Of a DNA stretch of 64,000 nt, positions 37,572 to 48,678 are shown one piece after another. Where the stretch lies: contig CM041535.1 of assembly GCA_023238725.1 (NCBI GenBank), positions 21,943,230-22,007,229 of the forward strand, written 5' to 3'. The notes under the pieces were generated by a model. That model was not told where the DNA came from. It did not search any database and saw only the letters and a program-made list of their open reading frames with translations. The first letter of the stretch is position 1; each line of letters opens with the position of its first letter. The stretch comes from Scortum barcoo. Its lineage: Eukaryota; Chordata; Actinopteri; Centrarchiformes; Terapontidae. Made by a program: the position numbers and the translations under genes.

Positions 37572-40417
37572 GTGGTCTATAATTTATTCAGATTATTGTA
37601 GTTTGGTTCAATAGTTAGACATGTTTCTTCTAGGAAAGGTCAGTGTCAGATGAGACCTCAGTGCCCACAACTGACACAAAATTTCCACAAAGTAAAGGCT
37701 AAATAATAGAATGAAGGATGCTCCAAGAAAGGTTTGCGAAAGCTGAGGATCAAATATTTAGCACATAAGCCTTCTATCATGTGGCCTTAGGGAAATGTTA
37801 AACACTTACAACCTTAAAATTGTTGTAACACCTAATGTAACACTTTCATAAAGGGGTGTTTCCAAGAGAATTTCTACCGTAAGTGCATGAAAAAGCTAAA
37901 AAATATACTATTGGTGCTGATATTCAGCTGTTCGATCGGGGATCTGCAATCTGTAAAAATGAAAGAAAACTCTTTGATAGCTGTTGTTACTCTGCTGTTA
38001 TTAACATTTCTAAAATGTCAAACTGAATCAAGAAATCTATTTTTCTCTTTCTAACACATTCTCGGGTTAGTGGTTGCAATTCAAAACGAAAAAAAAAAGA
38101 AAATCCACTGCATTGTAAGATGAAATGCACCACCATCACTCCACTTTTCAACTATGTTACTAAATTAAGTTATTGCTGCTGCTGATTGTGATTGCAATCT
38201 GATTTGTGCAGTATTAGTTCATCATATTACTGTTTCCACATCGGACTTTGACAAATATTTTATAATCTAGTTAGCATGTTGCAGGATGTGTGGCCAACAC
38301 TGAATAGGATTGTTATTTGTTTACTTTTCTTGTACTGTTCCTATATTGGGATTTTCTTCTTTTGTATTTTTAAATTGACCTGAAAACTTGCATTGAGCAG
38401 TAACAGCAAGGTTAACTTCACTAACCTATATGAGAGTATTTCTGACATGACTACTTATGGCGCGAGTTGGCTCAAGTGGTTTTATTCATGTTTTATTAGC
38501 ATAGGGAGGAAGCAAAGCAGCCATCTTGTACAACGATATTTGGATGCACTATAATAAAAAGCCATCTTCACGGCACAGCGGCGATTCCCACAGTATAATT
38601 AACCTGAGATTTAAGTATTGTCACTCAAGCCATCATTACACAGGGGAAGATGTTAACCCGGGGTGAGAGTGACAGGGTTACTTGTCATAATCATCAATTT
38701 AACATTGAGGTCTTCATTCACCTTTAACCTGTCTTTTCATGCTCCCTCTGTAGGGGAGAGTATAGGAAATTATTTTACATACATCAGTTCCTGTCCTTGT
38801 GCAGTGCGGTGACAAGGAAATGGGTCTGAATTCACATTATGAAGCCAACTTTTATATTGTCATGCCACAAAATAGTTTTTCTGTTTCGTATTTTTTTCTG
38901 CCGCCATCCCAGAGCTTTCATTTCCTTTTAGTTTTACGCACATTTGTCAGGCAGTGTCTTTTCACTGTGATTGCAAGGTGGTCAGGGCCAGGTTATTTTC
39001 ACTAACCCTTTTATCCAGCCTGACATAGTATATCTGCTATACTGTTATTGCAGGTTACGTGCCCTGTGTGAACACCATTTTTACAGGGCCCCACACCATT
39101 TGGAAAGGCATGATTCAGCTACAGGAGAAAGTTAATATGCTGGCACTCTGAGAGTGAATACGAGCCCCTCTTTAGTCATTTGATTCCATGTATGAATTTA
39201 ATTGAATGCCAATGACAGACCAACAAATGTTCAGAGAATTAAGGGAGACTGTGACAGGAATAGTTTATAACAAGTGCCTTAATTCCCTCAGAAGTAATTA
39301 TGCTCTCTGATTAGGGAATTGTGGCTAAATGTAATTATGCTGTGCTTTAAAGATCATTAATTTAGTCTGTGATGGCATGCATGCTGCGTTATGTTGGTGT
39401 TGGTATCCATAATCACAGCTCACTATCTACACTGTTATCTGCAAAGAGATCCCTCTGGCATGGATGAGGACAAACACTGCGGGTATGCGTGCACGTGTGT
39501 GATGTCTCTTTGTCAGACAGAACTTTATGATGGGTTATGCATCACAAGTCTGGGTCTCATGTGTTGGTCCATATCTGCTCTGTTTTCACACCTATATGCA
39601 TAATCCACTTATACTGAGTAGTCGGTGATATCAGGAAGGCCCTTTTCAATCCCGGTGCATCAGGAATGTTCAAAAAACAAACAAAGATGGTGGAAAAAAA
39701 AAAAATAACAAAAACAAAAATAGTCTATGCTGTCCTTCATTAAAAATATACTGATATATGATATATCACTGAACAGGTTTTTACAGACAGTGCAGGCAGA
39801 CATATTCACACCCATTACGGCATTAAAACACACACGCACAAACACACAATTAATATGAAAACAGTGTTCTGAATATGTGTGTGTGTTTGCCTGTTAGAGG
39901 GATTCATGAGGCCTGTTAAAATTCATTGTACATGTATCATTAACAAATACTACTTGAATTAATCCAATTAACACCAGGCTTTAATGAAGGGTGTGTGAAT
40001 TGCCAGGCTGATGCTGCATTGCACTGGTGCGCAGAAAAACACACACAAATTATGCATGCCAACGCGGGGAAACAAAGAAGGGGACTGTGAATTGAAAACA
40101 AAGAGATAAAAATGTCACATTTGTTCTGCAACATTTATGGAAGAGGATAAGAAAAAAAAACTAAACTCCAAAAGAATCCAGAAGTAAATAAAGAAAAGAA
40201 GCAGGGCTGCACTCTGCCACACAGGCGTGACTGCCATAAGGAAAGAAACACTTATATGAATAAATATGAGATGAAAATAATGTAGAGAGCAGGTGCGGTG
40301 AAATTCCCTGGTAAATCCAGGAATTATGTAAATCTAGTCTATGCGCTAGAGCAGAGATGACCCCCCCCCTTCACCCTCAGTCGTACACCACACAGGGGTT
40401 CTGTTTTAACTACTTAC

Positions 40418-40537
40418 CCTGCTGACTCCTCGTCCCCTGTCTTCTCCATAATTCGTTCCCAGGATTTCAAAGAAGATGTTGGGGTTGGTGCCGTTGTCAG
40501 TGAACTCCAGGAAACTGGTGAGGCCGCTCACTCCGAA
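40418..40537 (-). CDS. grid2: grid2 coding exon (40 codons, end of amino-terminal domain)
   Basis: This 120-bp phase 0-0 exon encodes FGVSGLTSFLEFTDNGTNPN followed by IFFEILGTNYGEDRGRGVSR (about residues 376-415). It is the last strand-helix portion of the amino-terminal domain before the linker. FEILGTNYGE is the conserved core of delta receptors. The acceptor is ...cttgtcctttgcag and the donor gtaagtag is close to consensus. It is the most diverged of the seven exons relative to the mammalian sequence as I recall it: the first residue is Phe where mammals have Gly, the acidic block after LEF is replaced by TDNGT, and the exon ends GVSR rather than GVRK. NGT forms a possible N-glycosylation sequon. 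There is no 60-residue open frame around it; homology plus splice sites identify it. It is followed by a 29-kb intron. Confidence 0.95.
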
Positions 40538-41149
40538 CTGCAAAGGACAAGACGGATTCAGTTTTTAATTTCAGTCTCAACTTGTTTTACTATTACTGCT
40601 GTTTGGTGAAATTGATCCCTGAAATGAGGTCAGCATAGTCATTAATGACGTCAAGATCCTCCTCACTGTAATCACGTCTGTTCTCATCAATTGTACGATA
40701 ATCTTTTGGCTATAATAGGCCTCTTCAATAATTCTCCCTGCGAAATGTGACATAAAACTATGTTTTTATCCTCAACACAGATCAAGTATGATAGCTGCTC
40801 CCAGCAAAACTGAGACATGAATCATCTGCCCATCCATGATCAGAAAGAACAGCGAATAAGAAAATGTTTTTGGTTGAGATAGACTAAAATGAGTGTGATT
40901 TTGCATGTGTGCATACTGTTTTTTTGTGTGTCTGGGGCAGGAAACGCTTAGGGAATATGTTTTGCCCTTGGAGTAAAATCCCACTTTAGATTTGTTGCAG
41001 TGTTGTTAAAAAACAGCACGCAGGGCTATGTGTGTAATAAGTACCAGGCTGATGAAAGAATAGTGTGTTGGGAGCCACTGGACATTTTTATCACCGGAGG
41101 CGTATAATGTCCTGTGTGGAGAGATAAATTTACTCACTGGCATCCGCAT

Positions 41150-41150
<1 letters not shown>

Positions 41151-41182
<32 letters not shown>
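41151..41182. repeat. (CA)16 microsatellite
   Basis: A pure CA run between GCATC and GTGTCAG. Confidence 0.95.
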
Positions 41183-41184
<2 letters not shown>

Positions 41185-41826
41185 GTCAGTCCCCAACCTT
41201 TGCCCTGCCTCCCGGTAGTATGACCTGTCAGTGAAAGTGACACTGTGCCTGCTTCAGGGAAGGAGAGGTGTTATACCTTAATATGACTCATGTTCTGTGC
41301 ATGTGTGCGTGTTTGCGTGTGTTATTCATGTGAGATGATTTGGCTTATCGTACGCACACACCTTCAAACCATTATATCTGCCTATTCTGTCAAACAGTGT
41401 TTGATAGTGTCAAATATTCATCACTATAACATCACTGTAACTCATTTGTTGATGCCTCATAAATAATGTTAAATAAGATAAGGTTAAGCTTCATCATGCT
41501 TTGTCAGGCTTACTAATGATCATTGGCTGTCTTCATTTGGTATCTAGTTACAATATTTGTATTTATCTCTGTTTTACATTCTTGGATACATGTTAGTGTA
41601 TGTGTACATATATCTCAGGTGTGTACATATGTTGACGTGTATAAAAGCAAGGGGAAAAAACGTTTCATATCTCCCTAATGAGTATACATAGTGAAAATAT
41701 GATTTAGTAAATAAATTATGTTAATGCGTCAGGTAGTATATTAGTTTATTAATCTACAATGACATGCCAGTATATTGTTACCATGTTTAATTGTTTCATT
41801 CTCCTGTGTAGACCCCAGACCCCCAC

Positions 41827-41902
41827 CACAACACAACAACACAACAACACAACACAACACAACACAACACAACACAACACAACACAACACACACACACAC
41901 AC

Positions 41903-41960
<58 letters not shown>
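41827..41960. repeat. Compound (ACAAC)n(AC)n microsatellite
   Basis: About a dozen ACAAC units, then a short AC run, a TTTG interruption and about 26 CA units. It produces spurious His/Thr- and Cys/Val-rich open frames on both strands. Confidence 0.97.
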
Positions 41961-41961
<1 letters not shown>

Positions 41962-42781
41962 ACCCTTGATAAAGTACATGTTTATTTGCTTCCTCGCAGG
42001 CTGGGCAGGGGTGAAACCTGCTTGGATACTGTTCATTGCCTTACATAATTATTCAGTTAATTAATGTTGGCAGTTTGGTATTGGAACAATACATTCACAA
42101 CAATTATCTTCCTTTTAATTGCACCTGATGCTGTATGGGGAACACACCCGTGAGGCCCATGAGACTGAGTGAAAAACAAAAGTGAATAAGGACGAAGACT
42201 TGAAAGGTGTTTTCTGACGTTTGAAAGATCGAACCTGTGTTTTATGATTACAACAACAATTAATCATGAAGAGTTAAGCTCGGACTTTGAAACAGTCTCA
42301 GGGGCCCCGGATAAAGATCTTGCGCGGCATTGCGGGACTTACCGTACCTTGAGGATGATCAATACAATTTCAAACCTAACTGCAGGAGTCACTGAGACTC
42401 TAAAGGTGGATATCCAACTGGCAGTGACAGTTCAAACACAGCACACACTCCTTTTACTTCTACTGGGGATCAACCAAGCAGCACTTTCACCTGCTGAATT
42501 TTATGCTCCACTCTAAATTTGTCAATGAACACCAAACAACAACATCAATAGAGCTCCACTTCAACAGCTGCAAATTAGTATTTATCATTACCATAATGGC
42601 CCCACATACCAAAACGCTGATTAAACACACAGGCACGCACAGTAAGTAAAGCACACTGCTAATACACTGTAAAATAGAACGGATGCCAGGCTGTTGAACT
42701 CGACTCCATTACTGCTTAGGGCTCTTTAACACAGCTCTGTTGAGACAGCCATCAGGGTTGGTTTAACAGCCGGGGCTGGCT

Positions 42782-43390
42782 GATGAAAGTGTTGCCAAAC
42801 CCCAGCCTGATCTCAAGGTGAAATGCAGAGATAGATATGAAAGCCATTGCGCTGCATTTATTATTGTCTGACACTAATCCTAAATTAGCATTTCACTTGG
42901 CTTCATCATTCAATCAAACTGCCATCCCTGGAGTAGTTTTTTATTGATATAAAAACAGAGGGCATTGATCCAATTGGATTTAACAGTGATGAAAGTGTTG
43001 CCAAACACCAGCCTAAACTCAAGGTGAAATGCAGAGATTCATAAGAAACGCAGCTGCAGGATGAAATCCTCCATCTCCCAAAAGTCAACTGTTCAGTAGC
43101 TGAGCGAAACTTGCTGATTGATGCATGAAGTTTTTTCTTTTTTTTTTTTTTTAAAAGGTATGCAATCCTTTGAATTCGCGAACACTTGGGTCATGAAGTC
43201 TACTGAGCTCAGACAGGAACTTGAAAACTTTCAGTCGAAGTAATGAAGAAAAATTGGATTTCCATGTGATAAGAACAAATCAAAAATGGTAGACTTATTT
43301 AAAGCCTCCTCCATGTCATTCTTCATCCCTGGAGGGGGTTTTAGTTATACCAAGAGCTGGCATTGTATAAATGAATTTAGCAGTGACTGC
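42782..43390. repeat. Partly decayed tandem repeat, about 207-bp period
   Basis: A 52-bp stretch at 42781-42832 (TGATGAAAGTGTTGCCAAAC...AATGCAGAGAT) recurs at 42988-43039 with only three differences. The sequence before the second copy (CCATCCCTGGAG...TTGATATAAA...GGCATTGATC...TTTAACAGTGA, 42923-42989) recurs in diverged form at 43325-43390 (CATCCCTGGAG...GGCATTGTATAAATGAATTTAGCAGTGA). Confidence 0.75.
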
Positions 43391-44290
43391 ATCTTGCCGT
43401 TTCAACTAGAGCGTCTCAGCCAAGGAACAATAGTGCCTGGTCTCCAAAATTTCATGTAATGAGCACGATGTCTTGAAATGCAAATACGTGCTCCCTAAAT
43501 GAAAAGTGCGAGAGATGCATTTTCCCGCTGCTAAAAGATAAACATGAGACACATTTAAAAATAGGAAGAAACCTGAAATTGTGCTCACATGTTTCAGCTG
43601 GGTTAGGGGATGGGCCTATGCTCTGTAGTAATCAAGCCTCAGCTAACACTTACACAAACATGTTTTCCTCTAACAGTGAGGACACATGGAGAATACTTTT
43701 TTTTTTAGGTATTTATGAGCCATTTTTAAACTGGCATGCACACACCTACAAGCCTCACACAGCAGCAGAGCACCGCAGGAGGCTGGCGAAGCAGATGGAC
43801 GGTCCACAAACTGAGATTAGAGTTGAGTGACTTTGTGTCATTCAGACACCATTTCTAATATAAATCATGAATCGGGGAGGATTTAACTGGATTTAAGGGT
43901 TTGCATAGTAAAATCGAATTAAATCTATTGCTTACACTGCTTCTTTTTGTTTTTAAAAACACTCATTGTTAAAAATCATGTAAAATGTTAAGTAACACAA
44001 TATATGAACTGGAGATGAATTATACAGTTTTTTACAATATCATTTTAAGTCTCCAAGTCTCCATTCAAGAGATGTTTTTCAATGTTCTAGTCTTTCGTAC
44101 ATGTTCACTCTATGCTTGTGAATCTCTGTGGAAATACGGCACAACACAATGTACTGAGGAACATTAAATATTTGTGCAAGGTCGTGCATCATCATGTTTG
44201 TCCATGCAACTCTATACATCTGGATAATCGTTCTTAATTTGGGCGTACATATCTCATGAAGCCTGTTTCTTGGAACAGTCAGCGACTTAC

Positions 44291-44292
<2 letters not shown>

Positions 44293-44342
<50 letters not shown>
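44293..44342. repeat. (TG)25, (CA)25 on the transcribed strand, downstream of a grid2 donor
   Basis: A pure 50-bp run. In the pre-mRNA it is (CA)25 starting about 126 nt after the donor of the exon at 44469-44630. Confidence 0.97.
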
Positions 44343-44343
<1 letters not shown>

Positions 44344-44468
44344 CCAGGTGCAGTATTTGCTCCAGTACATATTTGCATAAGTAAGTTAGCATACTTAGTG
44401 AAGTTGAATACATTCCTGTGAGACTTGGAAGGGAAATTGTGCATGTGCATTTGTTTGCATTTTCATAC

Positions 44469-44630
44469 CTTTTTGACAGTATCCAGCATGCTCTTGCCTC
44501 CCTGCCACGGTTTGGAGTTCTTCCGGATGCAGCTCAGGCTGGCCATGCTGTGCCACTTCCTATCCTCCAACTTTCGGTGGAAAGTATTGGCCAGAAGCAA
44601 CACGGTATCATAAATGTAGCGGTTGGTGAT
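44469..44630 (-). CDS. grid2: grid2 coding exon (54 codons, amino-terminal domain)
   Basis: This 162-bp phase 0-0 exon encodes ITNRYIYDTVLLLANTFHRK, then LEDRKWHSMASLSCIRKNSK, and ends PWQGGKSMLDTVKK (about residues 322-375). It is the late part of the amino-terminal domain, and the stretch around KWHSMASLSCIRKNSKPWQGG is nearly invariant in GluD2. The coding strand has acceptor ...cttctttcacag and donor gtatgaaa, the latter slightly non-consensus at +4 (tga rather than agt). It joins in frame to 48505-48678 upstream and 40418-40537 downstream. About 126 nt downstream of the donor the intron carries a long CA run on the transcribed strand (44293-44342). The cysteine in SLSC is conserved. Confidence 0.97.
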
Positions 44631-45185
44631 CTGTGAAAGAAGAAATTACAGAGAGGAAAATAGAGAGAAAGAAAATGAGACTGTGACTGAATACGGTGAA
44701 TGCAGACAAGAACAAGAAAAGAGATGAACCACTACAGACCTGCAGATATTAGTAGTAAGTGGAGAAAAATAGGCTAAATCCTTACATGCCGAAATACTAT
44801 CAAAGTTAAAGACTATACTTGCATTCATGTCCATTAGCACTTTGATGAAAAAAGAAAAAAAAAAAAGACTTTTTCCATTCGCTTTATCTGTCCTACTCTC
44901 TGAAAACAACATTATGCAGTATGTCTCCTTCACCTGTAGAGCATAAAAACGATTATTTCACATGTGCGCTCACACAGACTAAAGGATTTTCTTTTGGCTT
45001 TGAGGATTACTTTAATTAAATGTATTGATAGATCATTGGAACCAGGATAAGACAGAGATGGGGAGAGATATAGGGAGAGGAGTTTGTTCAGTCTATGATC
45101 GATCATTGTGTGATGTACAGAGCCTCTTGTCTCCATATTAATGAGAATATAATAAACAGATTGATTACAGCAGGCACGGTTCCAT

Positions 45186-45212
45186 GCACACACACGCACA
45201 CACACACACACA
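45186..45212. repeat. (CA)n microsatellite
   Basis: A CA run with one CGCA interruption. Confidence 0.9.
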
Positions 45213-48200
45213 AATGGACATGCAGCTGATGTCTACACATTAACGCACACAAAACACAACAATATGACAGAAGCAAAAATCATCATCGGTAATAATGCCT
45301 TTCATACATCGAAAAGATGTAACCCCTACACATTCATATTTAGACACAGATACTGACACACACACAGCCTATTATGTTCATATTTGCTTTATAGAGCCCA
45401 AGAACTGTGATTTATTTATTAACCTTCAGAAATAATAAAAAAAAATCATACAGAATATTAAATACTAAAGAAAATATTCTTAAAATGTATTAAAAAAACA
45501 ACACTGCCATTACAATGCTGAATGCCATCCTGCCAAGAAAAACTAATCACACCACTACAGTATAGAAGACTTTATATACACACACTAACCAGACATTTAT
45601 GAATGTTTACTTGTCAGTTTTGTTCTATAAAAGGTGCTGTTCTCATCTACATATAGTATATTTCTTAATTAATTAGTTCGTTGTTACATGTGAAATCGTT
45701 TAATAACAAGAAGACATTTGTGAAGAAGATCTTATCTTACATCTTTTTTTTTTTTCAAAGTGTCATTGCTTTCACAGTTTTGTCTCACTTGCTGTCTTTG
45801 TCTGTCTATCATTCTGTCTCACTATCTCTGCGCCTATTGCTTTTTCTCTGAAAATTAAAGTGAAAATCTACTGCTCTATGGGGAGCTTGAATGATCAGTG
45901 GGCTCTGCACTCAGAGTGAGCATTATACGAGCGTGTGTGTGTGTGTGTACGTGCTTGTGTGGTCAGCCTGAGTTGATATGCTTCAGTGCAGTGTGAAATT
46001 GGGCTTCTGGGCCACTCTCCGACCACTCAGCTGATCTGCTTCCTCTGTCTCTCTCTCTTTCTGTCTGTCTCTGCCATACACCTCCTTTCCTCTCTCTCTC
46101 TAAAATTCAACCTCTCAGTCACCCACAGACACATAACGTACACACAGGATGTCAGATCAAACATGTGTACAGCTTGTTTTAACCATGCGCGCATAATGGT
46201 TTTTGCACTCTCGCTCTCATTGTCAGATACACAAAAACACATTGTCCTTGACTGAAACGGGCAACACTCACACGTACATAAACACATGCACGCCCTTGGC
46301 CCTCCACAGCAGAATGAACACATATAGCCGGACTCTAAATAATGAATATGTGTGAAGGGCTTGATTCTTGATAATAGCTTTTTACACTCGAGAAGCACTT
46401 GAATCATATTAAGACACACAGGGCAAGCTTTACTTACGTACATCATTCAGTGCTTCAGGGGCTTCAGAGGCTCTGCATAACAGAGGCGCCTTATTTGGCA
46501 TACTATATGGTAAGGCTTAAACCATACTATATGGTAAGGCTTTTTAGATAACTCCAAAAAAAAAAATGTATTTAGCAGATTCTTCACCTTTTAGGCATTT
46601 TTCATGTTTTTTTTTTTTTTTCATTTCATTATTTAATTTTATTTCATTAAAAAACAACTAAACATAAATATATTAGGTTCATTCACTGATTACAGTGGGT
46701 GAAAGCCTGGAGCAGAACTGTCTTAGGACTTGAAAGGGAGATATCCAAATAAACATTAAGGCCACGTTTCTGTTTTCAATGTATTTCCAACTTTCATCAA
46801 ATGTTCCCCCGGGGTCTTATGCATCCACATAAATCAACAGCACATTAATTCAATTTCATATTTTTGTCTTGACACATAAATAAGAGTGTGTTCCCTTTCT
46901 CCGCTCTATTTGATGGCATCTTGATGACTCACATACACACAAAAAGGGATAATAATTGCATACATATTGCCACCCTGAGGGACATATTATAAAAAAACAA
47001 ACCAAGGGGGGAAAAAAGACACTAAGTAAAGAAAATGTGAAATTGGAGGGCGGGGGTGGGGGGGGCTGCCAGTGTGTTTTCCGTGAACATACTTTAAGAT
47101 GAATTATGTGATCTAACATAAACACACATAAGTGTGTGAGCCAGCATTTCCAAAGATGATTAATGTTGCAGGTAAAAAAAAAAAACAAACTCACAGGCAC
47201 AAGCTCTGACAATGTCAAATCATCAAGCGCGGTGCAATAGGAAGCTTTTAGATTCGGAGCCTTGTTGAGATGTCAAACTAAAGCACTGAGAGCGGTTTTA
47301 AAAGACAGAAGCTTTTAAAATACATACGTACTTTTGAAATACTTTTAAATGAAAACCCAGAGCGCAAAGTATTTCAGAGGATGTGTACACACATGTGCAC
47401 TAGACACAACAGCACCACTGAATGCATAACAGCTCTATGAAGGACTCTGCTTTCCTATCACTCCATGTGCCACAGTTAAGTGTTGTCTTTTTGTCTCTGA
47501 ATTTCAAGGTTGTTGCATATTCAACATCAATTAAGCTTAGGTACAGAACAGAATAGAAATAAGAAATTAACTCTGGCTCATACAAAGCGTGTTTAGAGAC
47601 GCTGCATCCAAATGAGTCTCTGAAATGACTGACAATGTCTTAATAAGAAAAATAGCTTGGATATTTTAGTCACACAATTATGTGTGACTGATGCCACTTC
47701 GTAAGTGTTTTACACTGATGCACTGTGTTGTGCTGAATAAAGAGCTGTTTTTTTTATTGGGGACAAAGTTGTCCAATAATGCAATTGACTGTACTCCCAC
47801 TGGACATCCGTCTTTACCTTGAGTAAAATAAATGACTCAACATAATGTCATGGTGTCCTGCTCTTTGATAGTCTTGATTAGACCGAGTTTATTTGCTTTT
47901 TCCGATCAACTGTTCAGTTAATTAAAGTGCAAGGAGACCAAATGCCAAAGACCAGGCCAACGGATACTCCCTAGGGTAGCTTTGTCTATTTGGCGAGCAG
48001 CGATGTTATTGACTGAAGCTTTTTGGGGACAAGTGAGGAGCTTTCCAGCTCACTGTGGGTGTTGACTAATTAATTTAAACAGAATAAAAAAAATATTTTT
48101 TTTTTGTGTTAAAAGTGAACTGAGCACTCTGTAGATCTCAGACAGAGGGAACGTCATGCAACCATTTAAACTGTCTGACGCTGAACTCATGAATTTACTG

Positions 48201-48314
48201 TATCTTAGTTTGTCCTGATATTGTAATTTCTTCCTACCTACCAATTACTTAAAACCCCAGCCACATGTATCTGTAGTCTTCTTTTTATGTAAAAAAAAGT
48301 CCCATGGCACACCA

Positions 48315-48364
48315 CTGTCTTATTTATCCACTAAATACTGTGTGTATTTAGTGGATAATAAGAC
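48315..48364. repeat. Imperfect palindrome (about 23-bp stem, 3-nt loop)
   Basis: CTGTCTTATTTATCCACTAAATAC (48315-48338) pairs with GTATTTAGTGGATAATAAGACAG (48342-48364), with one bulged T. Weaker pairing continues outward (GCACACCA against TTTGTGGC). It lies about 140 bp downstream, in the sense of transcription, of the donor at 48504. Confidence 0.85.
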
Positions 48365-48504
48365 AGTTTGTGGCAGCCAGCTACAGACTCACTTCATTTC
48401 AGTGTGGCACTTGAACTTGTTTCAAACATAAAAACCACTATCCCTGTTGGATTTGCCGGAAATCACTGACCTTGCCTTATGGACCAATCATCAAACCAAC
48501 TCAC

Positions 48505-48678
48505 CTCCAGCTGCTGAGCCTTGGGGTTTTTAGGGTCACAGAGGGAAGTGTTAATCCGGTGGTTGTGTTTGACACAGCGCTGAGTTGTGTTCTGGGGCAT
48601 GGGAAACGTCTGGCGCACCAGTGTCAGCCGGCCGATTGACTTCATAACTAACTCCTGCAAGTCGTAGTCGGAGATCTC
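48505..48678 (-). CDS. grid2: grid2 coding exon (58 codons, amino-terminal domain)
   Basis: This 174-bp phase 0-0 exon begins EISDYDLQELVMKSIGRL and ends NPKAQQLE (about residues 264-321). It lies in the C-terminal half of the GluD2 amino-terminal domain. The core IGRLTLVRQTFPMPQN is diagnostic for delta-2. Two N-glycosylation sequons are visible, N-T-T in QNTTQRC and N-T-S in RINTSLCD. The two cysteines in QRC and SLCD match the conserved pair of the family. The acceptor is ...ccaccctctcag and the donor is gtgagttgg. Divergence from mammals is higher here than in the ligand-binding exons, as expected for this domain. An open frame continues into both flanking introns, but the residues outside 48505-48678 are intronic. 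A run of 13 C on the coding strand lies about 40 nt upstream of the acceptor. Confidence 0.97.

Larger units (their letters stand above)
11185..40417 (-). other. grid2: grid2 large intron, 29.2 kb
   Basis: This is the largest intron in the window, phase 0, between the last amino-terminal-domain exon and the linker exon. It holds many microsatellites, pyrimidine-rich blocks near 18.5-18.9, 29.5-30.1 and 33.1-33.6 kb, a telomere-like G-rich hairpin near 12.34-12.39 kb, a SINE-like remnant near 14.45 kb, and dispersed teleost repeats at 31.5 and 34.1-35.1 kb. Open frames of up to about 160 codons are present, but all are low-complexity or unlike known proteins. I looked for missed grid2 exons; none is needed, because GVSR joins directly to LATWD. 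Confidence 0.9.
40538..44468 (-). other. grid2: grid2 intron, 3.9 kb
   Basis: This phase 0 intron contains (CA)16 at 41151-41182, a compound pentanucleotide/dinucleotide microsatellite at 41827-41960, a partly decayed tandem repeat with a unit of about 207 bp at 42782-43390, and a long CA run on the transcribed strand at 44293-44342. I see no gene other than grid2. Confidence 0.9.
44631..48504 (-). other. grid2: grid2 intron, 3.9 kb
   Basis: This phase 0 intron carries short CA/GT runs at 45186-45212 and near 45935-45948, a 20-bp direct duplication at 46499-46542, a G-rich quadruplex-like stretch at 47046-47066 and an imperfect palindrome at 48315-48364. I see no gene other than grid2. Confidence 0.9.

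Noticed and set aside
38464..38478. TGGCTCAAGTGG matches a tRNA A-box consensus
   Set aside because: No B box at a suitable distance and no cloverleaf could be drawn, so neither a tRNA gene nor a SINE is supported.
41749..42064. Cys/Val-rich and His/Thr-rich open frames on both strands
   Set aside because: Translations of CA and ACAAC microsatellites; the same holds for the frames at 17585-17955, 23389-23720 and 55296-55713.
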